The notes under the pieces: generated by a model
Database searches by the model: none
Told to the model about the DNA's origin: nothing
Seen by the model: only the letters and a program-made list of their open reading frames with translations
Position numbers and translations under genes: made by a program
NCBI RefSeq assembly: GCF_002917095.1
Contig: NZ_PQGA01000005.1
Location: 62,001 to 126,000, forward strand
Direction: 5' to 3'
Length of the DNA: 64,000 bases
DNA from: Paraburkholderia eburnea
GTDB taxonomy: Bacteria > Pseudomonadota > Gammaproteobacteria > Burkholderiales > Burkholderiaceae
Shown: positions 46,435 to 56,360 of the stretch, piece by piece
How positions within the stretch are numbered: position 1 is the first letter of the stretch
How the letters are laid out: every line of letters starts with the position of its first letter

Positions 46435-47175
46435 TCAGACCGTGCCGGCCAGATGGAAGCGCGAAGCGGGATGCCAGAGGCGCACGGACGTGGCCACATG
46501 CCGGCCGACCCAGGTGCGCCGCAGCAGCAACAGGCACGGCTCGCCGATTTCCATTTCCAGATACTGGCGCACGCGCGCGTCCGGTTTCTGCGCGTAGATG
46601 CGGAATTCCGCGCGCTGGATGGGGGCGAGACGCACCATGTAGTGATTCGGCGTTTCGATCGTGAAATCCTGTTGCAGATAATCGGGAAACACATCGGGAT
46701 TCACGTAGCGGTCCTCGTACTGGATCGGCTCGCCCTCTTCGCTGTGCACGATGCGCGAATGGAACACGGGACCCGCGTCGAGTTCGAGCGCGGCGATCGC
46801 GTTGGCATCGTCGCTCGCTTCGAGCGCCAGCACGCGCGCCGCGTAGCGATGACCGCGCGCGGCGATTTCATCGGCGATATTGCGGATCTGCAGGACCGTC
46901 GATTCGTACTGGCGCGGCGCGACATACGTGCCCGAGCCGCGCACGCGGTTCAGCACGCCTTCGGCCATCAGCTCGCGCAGCGCGCGCGACACGGTCATGC
47001 GCGCCACGCCGAATTCCTTGACCATCTCCGTTTCGGAAGGCACGACATCGCCGGGCTTGAGCGCGCCGCTCTCGATTTGCGCGAGGACGTGACGCTTGAT
47101 CTGTTCGTAGGCGGGCAACGGCGTGCCTGTTATACCTGTCGTGCCTGTCGTACCTTTGGCCGGCTTTTTTTGCAT
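46435..47175 (-). CDS. hutC: Histidine utilisation repressor HutC
   Basis: 246 aa from the ATG at 47175 (MQKKPAKGTTGTTGITG). A GntR winged helix (about residues 20-90; VPSETEMVKEFGVARMTVSRAL) is followed by a UTRA effector domain (about 105-240) that binds urocanate. The N-terminal GTTGTTGITGTP stretch is a short repeated, flexible lead. It is 219 bp upstream of hutU on the same strand; no palindrome was seen at its own promoter. Confidence 0.95.
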   Translation of the reverse strand: MQKKPAKGTTGTTGITGTPLPAYEQIKRHVLAQIESGALKPGDVVPSETEMVKEFGVARMTVSRALRELMAEGVLNRVRGSGTYVAPRQYESTVLQIRNIADEIAARGHRYAARVLALEASDDANAIAALELDAGPVFHSRIVHSEEGEPIQYEDRYVNPDVFPDYLQQDFTIETPNHYMVRLAPIQRAEFRIYAQKPDARVRQYLEMEIGEPCLLLLRRTWVGRHVATSVRLWHPASRFHLAGTV

Positions 47176-47424
47176 GGTCTTCGATCGGGAAATAAGCGGC
47201 GTCGCAGAAAAGCTGCAACGAAGCGGCCAAGCTGGCCGCGGCACATTGTACCGTCCGCCACCTGGCGTCCTGCGTACCAAGGCCCCGGAGGCCGCGCGCT
47301 GACAGCGTGCTAAGATCGACCGCTGAATTTGCCGCACCCGACTCACAACCGAATTCCCACAACCCCGCGCAGGTTCCGGCGCCCCGCCGCGCCCCGCCAA
47401 TCTGCGCGCTCCCGGCGAACCATC

Positions 47425-48120
47425 TTGCACGCACCGACCCAACTCCTCTTCCTGCCCGGCGCCTCGGGCGACCCGGCGTTCTGGCAACCGCTCGCGGACC
47501 AGCTCGCGCATCCGGCCACGCGCCGCTTCGCCGCGTATCCGGGCTTCGGCGGCGTACCCGCCGATCCCGAGGTCGAGAATTTCGAAGACCTCGTGCGCAA
47601 GATCGTGCAGCAGATCGACCAGCCGACCGCGCTGATCGCCCAGTCGATGGGCGGCGTGATCGCGCTGCGCGCGGCGCTCGCCAAGACGGCGCTCGTCACG
47701 CACATCGTGCTGGCCGTGACCTCGGGCGGCCTCGATACCCAGGCGCTCGGCGCGCAGGACTGGCGCGCCGATTTCGCCGCGAAAAACCCGCAATTGCCGG
47801 ACTGGTTCCTCACGCTGCGCGAAGACCTCACGGGCGAACTCGCCTATATCCAGCAGCCGGTCATGCTGCTGTGGGGCGACGAAGATCCGGTCAGCCCGCT
47901 CGCGGTCGGCGAACGTCTGCTCGAATTGCTGCCGAATTCGGAACTCGACGTGGTGAACGGCGGCGGCCACGACCTCGCGAATGTGCATGCGCGCGTGCTC
48001 GCACCGCTCGTCGACGAATTCCTGCTGGGCAGCGACGCCGCCTACGAGGATGAAGACGACGAATACGACGACGAGGATGACGAGGACGACGAAGGCAAGG
48101 ACGAAAACCCCAGCGCCTGA
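47425..48120 (+). CDS. Alpha/beta hydrolase with a poly-acidic C-terminal tail
   Basis: About 231 aa from a TTG at 47425, picked because homology starts at LLFLPGASGDPAFWQPL soon after; another TTG lies at 47329 and no ATG suits. Catalytic triad candidates are Ser in IAQSMGGVIAL, Asp in LLWGDEDPVSP and His in NGGGHDL. The last ~28 residues are mostly Asp and Glu (EDEDDEYDDEDDEDDEG), a feature absent from usual members. Substrate unknown. It diverges from hutC over 249 bp with no clear operator. Confidence 0.8.
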   Translation: MHAPTQLLFLPGASGDPAFWQPLADQLAHPATRRFAAYPGFGGVPADPEVENFEDLVRKIVQQIDQPTALIAQSMGGVIALRAALAKTALVTHIVLAVTSGGLDTQALGAQDWRADFAAKNPQLPDWFLTLREDLTGELAYIQQPVMLLWGDEDPVSPLAVGERLLELLPNSELDVVNGGGHDLANVHARVLAPLVDEFLLGSDAAYEDEDDEYDDEDDEDDEGKDENPSA

Positions 48121-48133
48121 TTTCTGCTTTTCA

Positions 48134-48159
48134 CGGTCCCGCGCGCAGCCGCGGGACCG
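48134..48159. terminator. Likely terminator hairpin
   Basis: CGGTCCCGC (48134-48142) and GCGGGACCG (48151-48159) form a perfect 9-bp stem with an 8-nt loop 14 bp after the hydrolase stop. A short T-run (CCTTTTCC) lies about 8 bp further on. Confidence 0.55.
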
Positions 48160-48365
48160 CTGCCTGCCTTTTCCGATCGGAAACGCGTCGCTTTTAGTCA
48201 CTATAAGTCACTACAGGCGCACTCAATTCTTTCAATCAGCATTCAATTCGCAGCGAATTCACGCCGATCTGTCGTGAAAGCGCCGTATGCGCACGCGCTT
48301 GCCGCCTCGGCGGCTTGACATTCACACCGCATAAGGCGACTATTGGCCGGTTCGATAAACGAAAC

Positions 48366-48386
48366 GATGTTCGTATATAGAACATC
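48366..48386. promoter_or_regulatory. Inverted repeat before the AtoE-like transporter
   Basis: GATGTTC (48366-48372) and GAACATC (48380-48386) flank the 7-bp GTATATA, a symmetrical operator-like site in the 467 bp gap 48121-48587. A TTGACA at 48315-48320 could be a -35 box, but no good -10 was seen. Apart from this and the hairpin at 48134, the gap shows nothing. Confidence 0.5.
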
Positions 48387-48587
48387 AAACGACAAGAACG
48401 GGCCTGCCCGCCTCGCGCAACTTTTCAGTTCGACGCGTGAGGCGCATACGAACCCGCTGCGCCGGGGCTTGACGCTTCGTGCACTGAAGGAGCGCCACCT
48501 GGGGACAGACCGCCCGCACACGCACGCCGATCCTGACCGCACCGGCCAGCAAATAGCTAGAAACAGCTACAAACAGCCACTCGCTGC

Positions 48588-50006
48588 GTGAGCAATAACA
48601 GCATGAAAAGAGACAACACTCCCCGCGCGCAAGCGCAATCCGCCAAGGGGCGCGGCGTGGTCGCCGCCCTCGTCTATGTGTTCGAGCGGGTCATGCCCGA
48701 TCCGTTCGTCCTGTCGATCTGCCTCACCGCCTTCGTCGCCGTGCTTGCGCTCGCCATCGCGCCGCACGGCAACGTGCCGACGCTGCTGGACGCGTGGTAC
48801 ACGGGCACCTTCGGCATTCTCGGCTTTGCGTTGCAGATGATCCTGATTCTCGCGACGGGTTACGCCATCGCCGAAGCGCCGATCGTCCAACGCGGCCTGC
48901 GCGCGCTCGCCGCCCATGCGCAGACGCCAACGCGCGCCGCGCTGCTGGTGTTTCCGGTCGTCGCCGTCGCGGCGTGGCTCAACTGGGGGCTTGGCCTGAT
49001 CGTCGGCGCCCTGCTCTCGCGCGAAATCGCGCGGCGCGTGAAGGTGGATTTCGCGTGGCTCGTCGCGGGCAGCTACTCGGCGTGGTCGATCTGCAATAGC
49101 GGCCTGTCCAGCTCGATCGCGCTTTCCCAGGCGTCGCACGGCAATGCGCTGAATCTGGTCGAGAAGGCCACGGGCCAGGTCGTGCCGCTTGCGCAGACGG
49201 TGTTCGCGCCGTTTGTGTTCGTGCCCACGGTGCTCGTGGTCGTCGTGATGACCTTCATCTTCATCCGCATGCATCCGAAGGCCGAAGACGTGGTGGCTTT
49301 CAACCAGAGCGCGCAAAGCGAAGACAGCGGCCCCAGCGACGATCCGCACGCGCGCGCGAGCGCCGGTGAAGGCGAATCGCCGTCGTTCGCCACGCGCCTC
49401 GAACAGTCGATGCTCGGCACGCTGCTGCTGATCGTGCTGGGCGCGGGCTATCTGGCGATGGACTGGAGCGAAAAAGGCGTCGATCTCGACATCAACACGA
49501 CGATCCTGATCTTCCTGCTGATCGGTCTCGCGCTGCAGCGCACGCCGATCGCCTACGCGAACGCGATCCGCCGCGCCGCGCGCCAGACCGGTTCGATGCT
49601 GCTCCAGTACCCGGTCTATGGCGGCATCATGGGCATCATGAAGGGCACCGGCCTTGCCTCGATGATCGCCAAGGCGTTCGTGACGATCGCCACGCCCGTC
49701 ACGCTGCCGATCCTGAGCTATCTGAGCTCGCTCATCATCACGCTGCTGGTGCCGAGCGCCGGCGGCCACTGGGCCGTGCAGGGGCCGTTCGTGCTGCCCG
49801 CCGCGCTGAGCCTGCACGCTTCGGTGCCGCGCACCGCCATGGGCGTGGCGATGGCCGAAAACGTCTCGAACATGCTGCAACCGTTCTGGGCCGTGCCGAT
49901 CGTCGCCATCGCGGGCATCCGCATCCAGCGCGTGATGGGTTACACCGCCGTGACCTTCGCGGTCTCACTGGTGATTTACGCGCTCGCGCTCTGGCTCGTG
50001 CCCTGA
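48588..50006 (+). CDS. AtoE/TIGR00366-family short-chain fatty acid transporter
   Basis: 472 aa from a GTG at 48588; an ATG 15 bp on (MKRDNTPRAQ) may be the true start. It has about 12 membrane helices. FERVMPDPFVLSICLTAFVA, NWGLGLIVGALLSREIARRV and VPSAGGHWAVQGPFVLPAAL are family hallmarks. A cytoplasmic loop near residues 235-270 is rich in Asp, Ser and Glu (QSEDSGPSDDPH). AtoE imports short-chain fatty acids such as acetoacetate or butyrate; no metabolic gene lies next to it here. Confidence 0.85.
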   Translation: MSNNSMKRDNTPRAQAQSAKGRGVVAALVYVFERVMPDPFVLSICLTAFVAVLALAIAPHGNVPTLLDAWYTGTFGILGFALQMILILATGYAIAEAPIVQRGLRALAAHAQTPTRAALLVFPVVAVAAWLNWGLGLIVGALLSREIARRVKVDFAWLVAGSYSAWSICNSGLSSSIALSQASHGNALNLVEKATGQVVPLAQTVFAPFVFVPTVLVVVVMTFIFIRMHPKAEDVVAFNQSAQSEDSGPSDDPHARASAGEGESPSFATRLEQSMLGTLLLIVLGAGYLAMDWSEKGVDLDINTTILIFLLIGLALQRTPIAYANAIRRAARQTGSMLLQYPVYGGIMGIMKGTGLASMIAKAFVTIATPVTLPILSYLSSLIITLLVPSAGGHWAVQGPFVLPAALSLHASVPRTAMGVAMAENVSNMLQPFWAVPIVAIAGIRIQRVMGYTAVTFAVSLVIYALALWLVP

Positions 50007-50112
50007 TCCGCCAGGCGTGAGCCACGACCGGAACGGCGCCGCGTGCCTTGACGCGCGCGCCGTTTTTCATGGCTCCGGCATTAGCGCGCATCGTCCGAGC
50101 AATTGGGCCACA

Positions 50113-50682
50113 ATGCGTGAACGCCCGAACGCGCTCAAGGACTCTGCCGTGACCGCACATCTGCCGCCCAGCGACGATCTCGACCCGCGCCTCATCGACT
50201 TCGCACGCGAAGTGTTCGATACGGCGCGCCGTGGCGAGGCCGCCACGCTCGCCACGCTGATCGACCGGGGTCTGCCGCCCAATCTGCGCAACGAAAAAGG
50301 CGATAGCCTCGTGATGCTGGCGAGCTATCACGGCCACGCGAATGCGGTGCGCGCGCTGATCCAGCATGGCGCCGACCCCGACCTGCGCAACGACAACGGC
50401 CAGACGCCGCTCGCGGGCGCGGCTTTCAAGGGTTATGCGGAAGTGATCAGCGCGCTGCTCGACAACGGCGCCAATGTCGAAGGCGCTTCGCCCGACGGAC
50501 GCACGGCGTTGATGATCGCGGCCATGTTCAACCGCGTCGATATCGTCGATCAGTTGCTGTCGCGCGGTGCCAATCCGCGCGCTCAGGATGGCTCGGGCAA
50601 CACGGCGTTCGATGTCGCCAACGGCATGGGCGCCACCGACGCCGCAGCCCGGCTCGCTCATGCGAGCGGCAGGACGGGTTAA
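50113..50682 (+). CDS. Ankyrin-repeat protein
   Basis: 189 aa from the ATG at 50113; a GTG at 50149 is also possible. About four ankyrin repeats, roughly residues 40-170: LPPNLRNEKGDSLVMLASYH, GADPDLRNDNGQTPLAGAAF, GANVEGASPDGRTALMIAAM and GANPRAQDGSGNTAFDVAN. No signal peptide, so a cytoplasmic protein-binding role is likely. The partner is unknown. Confidence 0.85.
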   Translation: MRERPNALKDSAVTAHLPPSDDLDPRLIDFAREVFDTARRGEAATLATLIDRGLPPNLRNEKGDSLVMLASYHGHANAVRALIQHGADPDLRNDNGQTPLAGAAFKGYAEVISALLDNGANVEGASPDGRTALMIAAMFNRVDIVDQLLSRGANPRAQDGSGNTAFDVANGMGATDAAARLAHASGRTG

Positions 50683-50822
50683 ATCTCCGTCAAATCCCTT
50701 TGACCGTCCCCGGCTTCATCGGCCGCCCTGGTGTCAGTCCTGGTTTGCATACCCGCCGCTGCCAGGCGACGCTACACCTGTTGGCCCGCGTATGCGGCAC
50801 GTGACTTGCTCTGACAGCATGA

Positions 50823-50847
50823 GTAACCCGTGATATTGTTGGGTTAC
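50823..50847. repeat. Inverted repeat before the gene at 50907
   Basis: GTAACCC (50823-50829) and GGGTTAC (50841-50847) pair perfectly around 11 nt. It lies 60 bp before the next start, where an operator or attenuator would sit. There is no T-run. Confidence 0.45.
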
Positions 50848-50906
50848 CGGAGTCGTAGCGCGCAAGTGCCCGTCAATCGAACTCTGTCCCCTTCGCGAGC
50901 GTCGCC

Positions 50907-51272
50907 ATGAGTGATGTACGCCACCATCTAAGTCCGCGCGACCGCGTGGAATTGCTCTGCTGGCTCACCTGCGGGAGCCTCGGAGCGTACTATCTCAACG
51001 AATCCTGGCCTAATGCGGCCTTTCACGTGCAGGCGGCGCACAAGTGGCTTGACCGCCACGCGCGAGAGGCCGACTGGCTCGCCATCGCGCGGCTCACCGC
51101 CGTCGCCCAGGAAATCGCCAAGCAGCACGCCTGGTTCGTGGACGCCACGTGGGCGCGCGACGCCGTCGAGGAAATTCTCGACACGGACGACCTCAACTAC
51201 CAGGCCAAGCTGGTGCTTCAAGTGCTCAAGGATTGCGAGCAGGCGCTCGCCGACCGCCGCCCCGCCGATTGA
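50907..51272 (+). CDS. Hypothetical helical protein
   Basis: 121 aa, mostly alpha-helical by eye (RDRVELLCWLTCGSLGAYYL, WPNAAFHVQAAHKWLDRHAR, LTAVAQEIAKQHAWF). No signal peptide; the N-terminal hydrophobic part is too short for a clear membrane helix. Family not recognised. An inverted repeat lies upstream and a gene for a small exported protein follows. Confidence 0.7.
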   Translation: MSDVRHHLSPRDRVELLCWLTCGSLGAYYLNESWPNAAFHVQAAHKWLDRHAREADWLAIARLTAVAQEIAKQHAWFVDATWARDAVEEILDTDDLNYQAKLVLQVLKDCEQALADRRPAD

Positions 51273-51436
51273 TGATTAATGATTGATTGACGGCACGCTG
51301 AACACCCCGGCGTCGTTGCCCGCATCAAGCCGCCGCACGTTTCTCCATCAAATGATGGAGGCGCTGGCGCTATCGCCGGACCATACTCAGGAACGCAGCG
51401 CTGGCTCCCGCCAGCGCATCGGCGGGAGCGTTCCCC

Positions 51437-51673
51437 ATGGTCTCGAAGACTCCATCCCCATTTGTATCCGCACTCGCGACGCTCGCGCTCTGCGCGTGCG
51501 TTACTTCGATCAGCGCATCCGTATGGGCACAAAACAACGCAGCCGTACCCGGCGCTAGCGCCAGCAAACAGGTGCAGAAAATCGCTCGCACCGATCGCAA
51601 ACCACAGCAGATCGCCCGAATGGCGCGGCCCGCGCCGCAATCGCTGCGTTATCTGGTGTCCGACGCTCCCTGA
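51437..51673 (+). CDS. Small secreted protein of unknown function
   Basis: 78 aa with a clear Sec signal peptide: basic start (MVSKTPSPF), hydrophobic core (VSALATLALCACVTSISASV) and likely cleavage at WAQ-N. The mature part is short, basic and without recognisable domain. It could also be a chance frame, since no ribosome-binding site stands out. Confidence 0.5.
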   Translation: MVSKTPSPFVSALATLALCACVTSISASVWAQNNAAVPGASASKQVQKIARTDRKPQQIARMARPAPQSLRYLVSDAP

Positions 51674-51751
51674 CTCCGAATCGCTTCGGGATGACGTGCC
51701 GCCTCGCGCCGCCCGTTGCGGCGGCGCGAGGCGATCACGTGCGCCCTGGCG

Positions 51752-53191
51752 CTACGATTGCGGCGCTGTTTTGGCGTCGGCGTTGGCGCTCGTTTTCGGC
51801 GTCCAGCCGTATCCGAGCGCCTTATAGAGGCTGACGATCTGCGCAAGCTGCTGATCCTGCAGCTGCGACTGCTGGATCTGCGCGGCAAAGAGACTGCGCT
51901 CGGCGTCCAGCACTTCGAGGTAGCTCGTGTAGCCGCCCTCGTACAGATCGCGCGACAGCGACGAATACTGTGTGAGCGCCGCCACCTGGCGCGTCGTGGC
52001 GTCGAGTTGATCGCGCGTGCGCGCGACGCCGACCAGCGCGTTCTCCACATCGGCGAAAGCCTGCTGGATCGTCTGTTCGTAGCTCAGGAGCGCTTCCTGA
52101 TGCTGCGCCTCGGCCTCATGCACGGAGCCTGCGATCGCGCCGCCCTCGAAAATCGGCTGCGTGATCGAACCCGCGAACGACCAGACACGTGCGGGGCCGG
52201 TCCAGAGCCCCGAAAGCGCCGTGCTGGCGGCCCCGAATAGCCCCGTGAGCGAGATATCCGGGAAATACTGCGCGCGCGCCGCGCCAATCGATGCGTTCGC
52301 CGCGACCAGCGTTTGTTCCGCCTGAAGAATGTCGGGCCGACGCTCCAGCAACGTCGACGGCAAGCCAGCCGGAATCGTCGGCGCGGAGAGCTCCGTGATG
52401 GCCTTGCCGCGCGGAATCGGCCCCGGATTCTGGCCGAGCAGCAGCGAAATCGCATCTTCCTGCTGCGCGATCTGCTGCTGGATCGAAAAGACCGACGCCT
52501 GCGCGGATTCGTACTCCGACTTCGCCTGGCTCAATTGCAGTTGCGACACCACGCCGCCCGCGAAACGCTCCTCGAACAGCGCCACGGAGGCTTCGCGGCT
52601 CTTGAGCGTCTCGCCGGCAATCGTCAGTTGATTGTCGAGATCGCGCAGTTGCAGATAGCTGCTCGCCACGTTGGCGATCAGCGCAATGCGCGTCGCCTGC
52701 TGCGCCCACTGCGTGCCAAGATAATCGGCGCGCGCGGCTTCGGTCAACCGCCGCAGCCGCCCGAACAGATCGAGCTCCCACGACGCGACGCCCTGCAATT
52801 GGACCTGATTGCCGACCAGCGGCGGATAGCCCGGCGCGGGCACGCCGCGGCTGCGCGAGCCGCCGAAATTCGCACTCACCTGCGGGAACAGACCCGCGCG
52901 CGTCACGACGTAGCGACCGTAAAACTCTTCGACGCGCGCCGCCGCGATGCCCAGATCCTTGTTTTGCGCGAGCGCCTTGTCGATCAGATCGTCGAGCACG
53001 GGGTCGTTGAACTGCTTCCACCAGTCGATCGACGGATCGACCACCTCGCCGCTCGCCGAGGCGTAACGATAAGTCGAAGGCGTCTCGACCGTCGGCCGAT
53101 GGTAGTCGGGCCCGACCGCGCAGGCCGCGAGGCACAGCACGCCCATCGCGATCGAGGTAGGACGCCATACACGCTTGAGTGTCGGGTTCAT
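51752..53191 (-). CDS. RND efflux outer-membrane channel (OprM/NodT family lipoprotein)
   Basis: 479 aa. A lipoprotein signal ends at C24 (LCLAAC), followed by VGPDYHRPTVETPSTYRY. Two OEP domains form the TolC-like barrel-tunnel: AQNKDLGIAAARVEEFYGRY begins the first, and LLERRPDILQAEQTLVAANA the second. It is the last gene of the operon adaptor, pump, channel, 4 bp after the pump stop. Confidence 0.95.
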   Translation of the reverse strand: MNPTLKRVWRPTSIAMGVLCLAACAVGPDYHRPTVETPSTYRYASASGEVVDPSIDWWKQFNDPVLDDLIDKALAQNKDLGIAAARVEEFYGRYVVTRAGLFPQVSANFGGSRSRGVPAPGYPPLVGNQVQLQGVASWELDLFGRLRRLTEAARADYLGTQWAQQATRIALIANVASSYLQLRDLDNQLTIAGETLKSREASVALFEERFAGGVVSQLQLSQAKSEYESAQASVFSIQQQIAQQEDAISLLLGQNPGPIPRGKAITELSAPTIPAGLPSTLLERRPDILQAEQTLVAANASIGAARAQYFPDISLTGLFGAASTALSGLWTGPARVWSFAGSITQPIFEGGAIAGSVHEAEAQHQEALLSYEQTIQQAFADVENALVGVARTRDQLDATTRQVAALTQYSSLSRDLYEGGYTSYLEVLDAERSLFAAQIQQSQLQDQQLAQIVSLYKALGYGWTPKTSANADAKTAPQS

Positions 53192-53195
53192 GGCT

Positions 53196-56100
53196 TCAAC
53201 CCTCCTGCGCGGGCGGCGCCGCCGGCGGCGACAAAGGTGTTTCCGCCTTCGGCTTCTTGCGGGACGACAAGGTTTCGAGACCCCAGAAGAACATCGGAAT
53301 GAAGAACAGCGCGATCAGCGTGGCGCCGAGCATGCCGAAGATCACGCCCGTACCGAGCGAGCGGCGGCTCGCCGCCGACGCTCCGCTGGCGATCGCGAGC
53401 GGCACGCAACCCAGGATGAACGCTAGCGAGGTCATGATGATCGGCCGCAAACGCAGTTTGGCCGCGGCGAGCGCCGCGTCGTACGGCGACATGTTTTCCT
53501 TCTCGCGCATTTCCACCGCGAATTCGAAGATCAGAATGGCGTTCTTGGCCGCGAGCGCGATCAGCACCGTCAAGCCGATCTGGAAGTACACGTCGTCTTC
53601 CATGCCGCGGATGAGAATACCGATCAGCGCGCCGAACAGCGCGAACGGCACCGCGAGCAGCACGCCGATCGGCAGCGACCACTTCTCGTACTGCGCCGCG
53701 AGAATCAGGAACACCATCAGCAGCGCGAACGCGAACACCATCGCCGCCGTGGAACCCGCCTTCTTCTCTTCGTAAGCCTGACCGCTCCATTCATAGCTAT
53801 AACCGTCGCCGAGCGTCTCCTTCGCGATCTCCTCCATCGCCGCGATGGCCTCGCCCGAGCTATGGCCCGGCGCGGCATCGCCGGTGATCTTGGCCGCCGG
53901 GAAGTTGTTGAAGCGGTTGACGATGTCCGGGCCCGGCACGAAGCGCACCGTCGCCACGGCCTTGATCGGCACCATCTCGCCCGTGCGGTTACGCACATAG
54001 AGCTGCTGGATGTCGTCGGGGCGCGTGCGGTACTGCGGCTCGGCCTGCACGATCACCTGGAACAGCCGGCTGCCCTTCGGGAACTGGCTCACATAGGATG
54101 AACCGAACATCGTCTGCAGTGCAGAATAGACGTCCTGAACCGGCACGCCCATGGTTTCGGCGCGCTCACGGTCCACCTCGACCAGCAACTGACGCGAACT
54201 CGTGTTGATGGTCGAATTCACGCTGCGCAAGGCCGGATTCTGACGCGCCTTCGCGATCATCGCGCGAACCTTTTGCTCCAGTTGCTGATAGTTGCCCTCG
54301 CCCGTGCTCTGCAACCAGAACTCGAAGCCCCCCGTCGTACCCAGACCCGGAATCGACGGCGGATTGAGCGGCACCACCGCGCCTTCCTTGAAGGTCGAGA
54401 AATATTTCGACGCATCGCGGATCAGGTCTTGCGCCGAGCCGTTCTTGCCGCGCTCGCCAAAACCCTTGAGCGTGATAAAGAGCGTGCCCGCATTCGACTT
54501 GTACTGCGAATCGATCAGGCTGTAGCCGATAGGCGCCGCCACCGAACTCACGGCGGGCTGCTTCGCGAACCAGTCCTCGGCCTTCTTCGACAGATCGCCG
54601 GTACGGTCGAGGCTGGCCGCATCGGGCATCACGACCGCGCCGAGCAGATAGCCCTGATCCTCCACCGGCAGAAACGAAGAGGGAATCGACTTGAAGAGCA
54701 CGCCCGTCGCGACGATCATCACGACAATCAGGCCGATCGACAGCACTACCCGGCGGATCGCGGTCTGCACCCAGCTTGCGTAGCCGCCGGTGAGCTTCTC
54801 GAACTTCTCGTTGAACCAGCGGAAAAAGCGGTTTTTCTTCTGCTCGCCCGGTTTCAGCAGGATGGCGGCGAGCGCGGGCGAGAGCGTAAGCGCGACGATA
54901 CCCGAGAGCACCACCGACACGGCAATCGTCACGGCAAACTGCTTGTAGAGCTGCCCCGTAATGCCCGACAGAAACGCCACCGGAATAAACACCGCGAGCA
55001 GCACGAGCACGATCGCGACAACCGGCCCGCTCACTTCGTCCATCGCCCGCTTGGCGGCTTCGCGCGGCGGCAGCTTGAACTCGCTCATATTGCGTTCGAC
55101 GTTTTCGATCACGACGATCGCATCGTCCACGACGATACCGATCGCCAGCACCATGCCGAACAGCGTCAGCATGTTGATCGAAAAGCCGAACGCCTCCATG
55201 CCGATGAACGCGCCGATGATCGACACCGGCACCGCGAGAATCGGCACGAGCGTCGCCCGAAAGCTCTGCAGGAAGATGAACACCACGATGATCACGAGAA
55301 TCACCGCATCGCGCAGCGTATGCACGACCTCGCCGATGGACTCGCGCACGAACTCGGTCGTATCGAGCGCGACCTCGTATTTGAGGCCCGGCGGGAAGTT
55401 CTTCGACAACTGATCGAGCGTCTGACGCACCTGTTTGGCCACCTGCAGCGCATTGGCGCCCGGCTGCTGATAGACGGCGATCAGCGTGGCGGTCTTGCCG
55501 TTATAGCGGCCGCGCAGCGAATAGTCCTTCGCACCCAGTTCGGTGTGGCCGATATCCTTGATGCGCACGATGGCCGCATCGCCCGACGCCGCGCGCAGAA
55601 TGATGTCGTCGAACTGGGACGGTTCGGTGAGCCGCCCTTTCGTGGCCACCGGGAAGGTCTGCTGCACGGGGGTATCGGTTGGAGACTGCCCTAATCGACC
55701 CGCCGAGAACTGCTGGTTTTGCGCACTGATGGCGTTCTGCACGTCGGCGACCGTAATGCCCAGTCTTGCCATGCGGTCGGGCTTGAGCCAGACGCGCATT
55801 GCGTAGTCGGCCGAGCCGAAGATGCTCGCCTGATTCGCGCCCGGAATGCGCTTGAGCGCGTCGAGCACATAGACGTTCGCGTAGTTCGCCACGTAGGACT
55901 GGTCGTAGGCGTTATCCGGCGAATAGATCGCAATCACCATCATGAACGCCGACGAGCGCTTCTGCACCGACACGCCCTGCGCCGTAACGGCATCGGGCAG
56001 CGTGGGCAACGCGAGATTCACGCGGTTCTGCACGTCCACCTGGGCGAGCGACGGGTCCGTGCCGATGTTGAAATACACGGTCAGCGTCATGTTGCCCGTC

Positions 56101-56357
56101 GAGGAACTCGACGAGCTCATGTACATCATGTTGTCGGCGCCGTTGACCTGCTGTTCGATAGGAGCGGCCACGTTCTGCGCAACGATGTCCGCGCTCGCGC
56201 CCGGATAGGTGGCGCTCACCGTGATCTGCGGCGGCGAAATATCGGGAAACTGCGCGATCGGCAGGTTGAGCAAGGACACGAAGCCCGCGACCACGAGGAT
56301 GATCGACAGCACCGACGCGAAGATCGGCCGGTCGATAAAGAAGTGGGAGAACTTCAT
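53196..56357 (-). CDS. RND multidrug efflux pump, HAE-1 (AcrB/MexB) family
   Basis: 1053 aa inner-membrane pump. The proton-relay Asp pair sits in [19 protein letters not shown] of helix 4. Other family marks are [20 protein letters not shown] at the N-terminus, the funnel region [20 protein letters not shown] and the C-terminal [20 protein letters not shown]. Drugs and solvents are typical substrates; the specific ones cannot be told. It is 3 bp after the adaptor gene and 4 bp before the channel gene. Confidence 0.97.
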   Translation of the reverse strand: MKFSHFFIDRPIFASVLSIILVVAGFVSLLNLPIAQFPDISPPQITVSATYPGASADIVAQNVAAPIEQQVNGADNMMYMSSSSSSTGNMTLTVYFNIGTDPSLAQVDVQNRVNLALPTLPDAVTAQGVSVQKRSSAFMMVIAIYSPDNAYDQSYVANYANVYVLDALKRIPGANQASIFGSADYAMRVWLKPDRMARLGITVADVQNAISAQNQQFSAGRLGQSPTDTPVQQTFPVATKGRLTEPSQFDDIILRAASGDAAIVRIKDIGHTELGAKDYSLRGRYNGKTATLIAVYQQPGANALQVAKQVRQTLDQLSKNFPPGLKYEVALDTTEFVRESIGEVVHTLRDAVILVIIVVFIFLQSFRATLVPILAVPVSIIGAFIGMEAFGFSINMLTLFGMVLAIGIVVDDAIVVIENVERNMSEFKLPPREAAKRAMDEVSGPVVAIVLVLLAVFIPVAFLSGITGQLYKQFAVTIAVSVVLSGIVALTLSPALAAILLKPGEQKKNRFFRWFNEKFEKLTGGYASWVQTAIRRVVLSIGLIVVMIVATGVLFKSIPSSFLPVEDQGYLLGAVVMPDAASLDRTGDLSKKAEDWFAKQPAVSSVAAPIGYSLIDSQYKSNAGTLFITLKGFGERGKNGSAQDLIRDASKYFSTFKEGAVVPLNPPSIPGLGTTGGFEFWLQSTGEGNYQQLEQKVRAMIAKARQNPALRSVNSTINTSSRQLLVEVDRERAETMGVPVQDVYSALQTMFGSSYVSQFPKGSRLFQVIVQAEPQYRTRPDDIQQLYVRNRTGEMVPIKAVATVRFVPGPDIVNRFNNFPAAKITGDAAPGHSSGEAIAAMEEIAKETLGDGYSYEWSGQAYEEKKAGSTAAMVFAFALLMVFLILAAQYEKWSLPIGVLLAVPFALFGALIGILIRGMEDDVYFQIGLTVLIALAAKNAILIFEFAVEMREKENMSPYDAALAAAKLRLRPIIMTSLAFILGCVPLAIASGASAASRRSLGTGVIFGMLGATLIALFFIPMFFWGLETLSSRKKPKAETPLSPPAAPPAQEG

Positions 56358-56360
56358 CGC

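Noticed and set aside
54273..55694. Plus-strand frame inside the RND pump
   Set aside because: Antisense and rich in Arg, His and Asp; the pump frame is conserved throughout.
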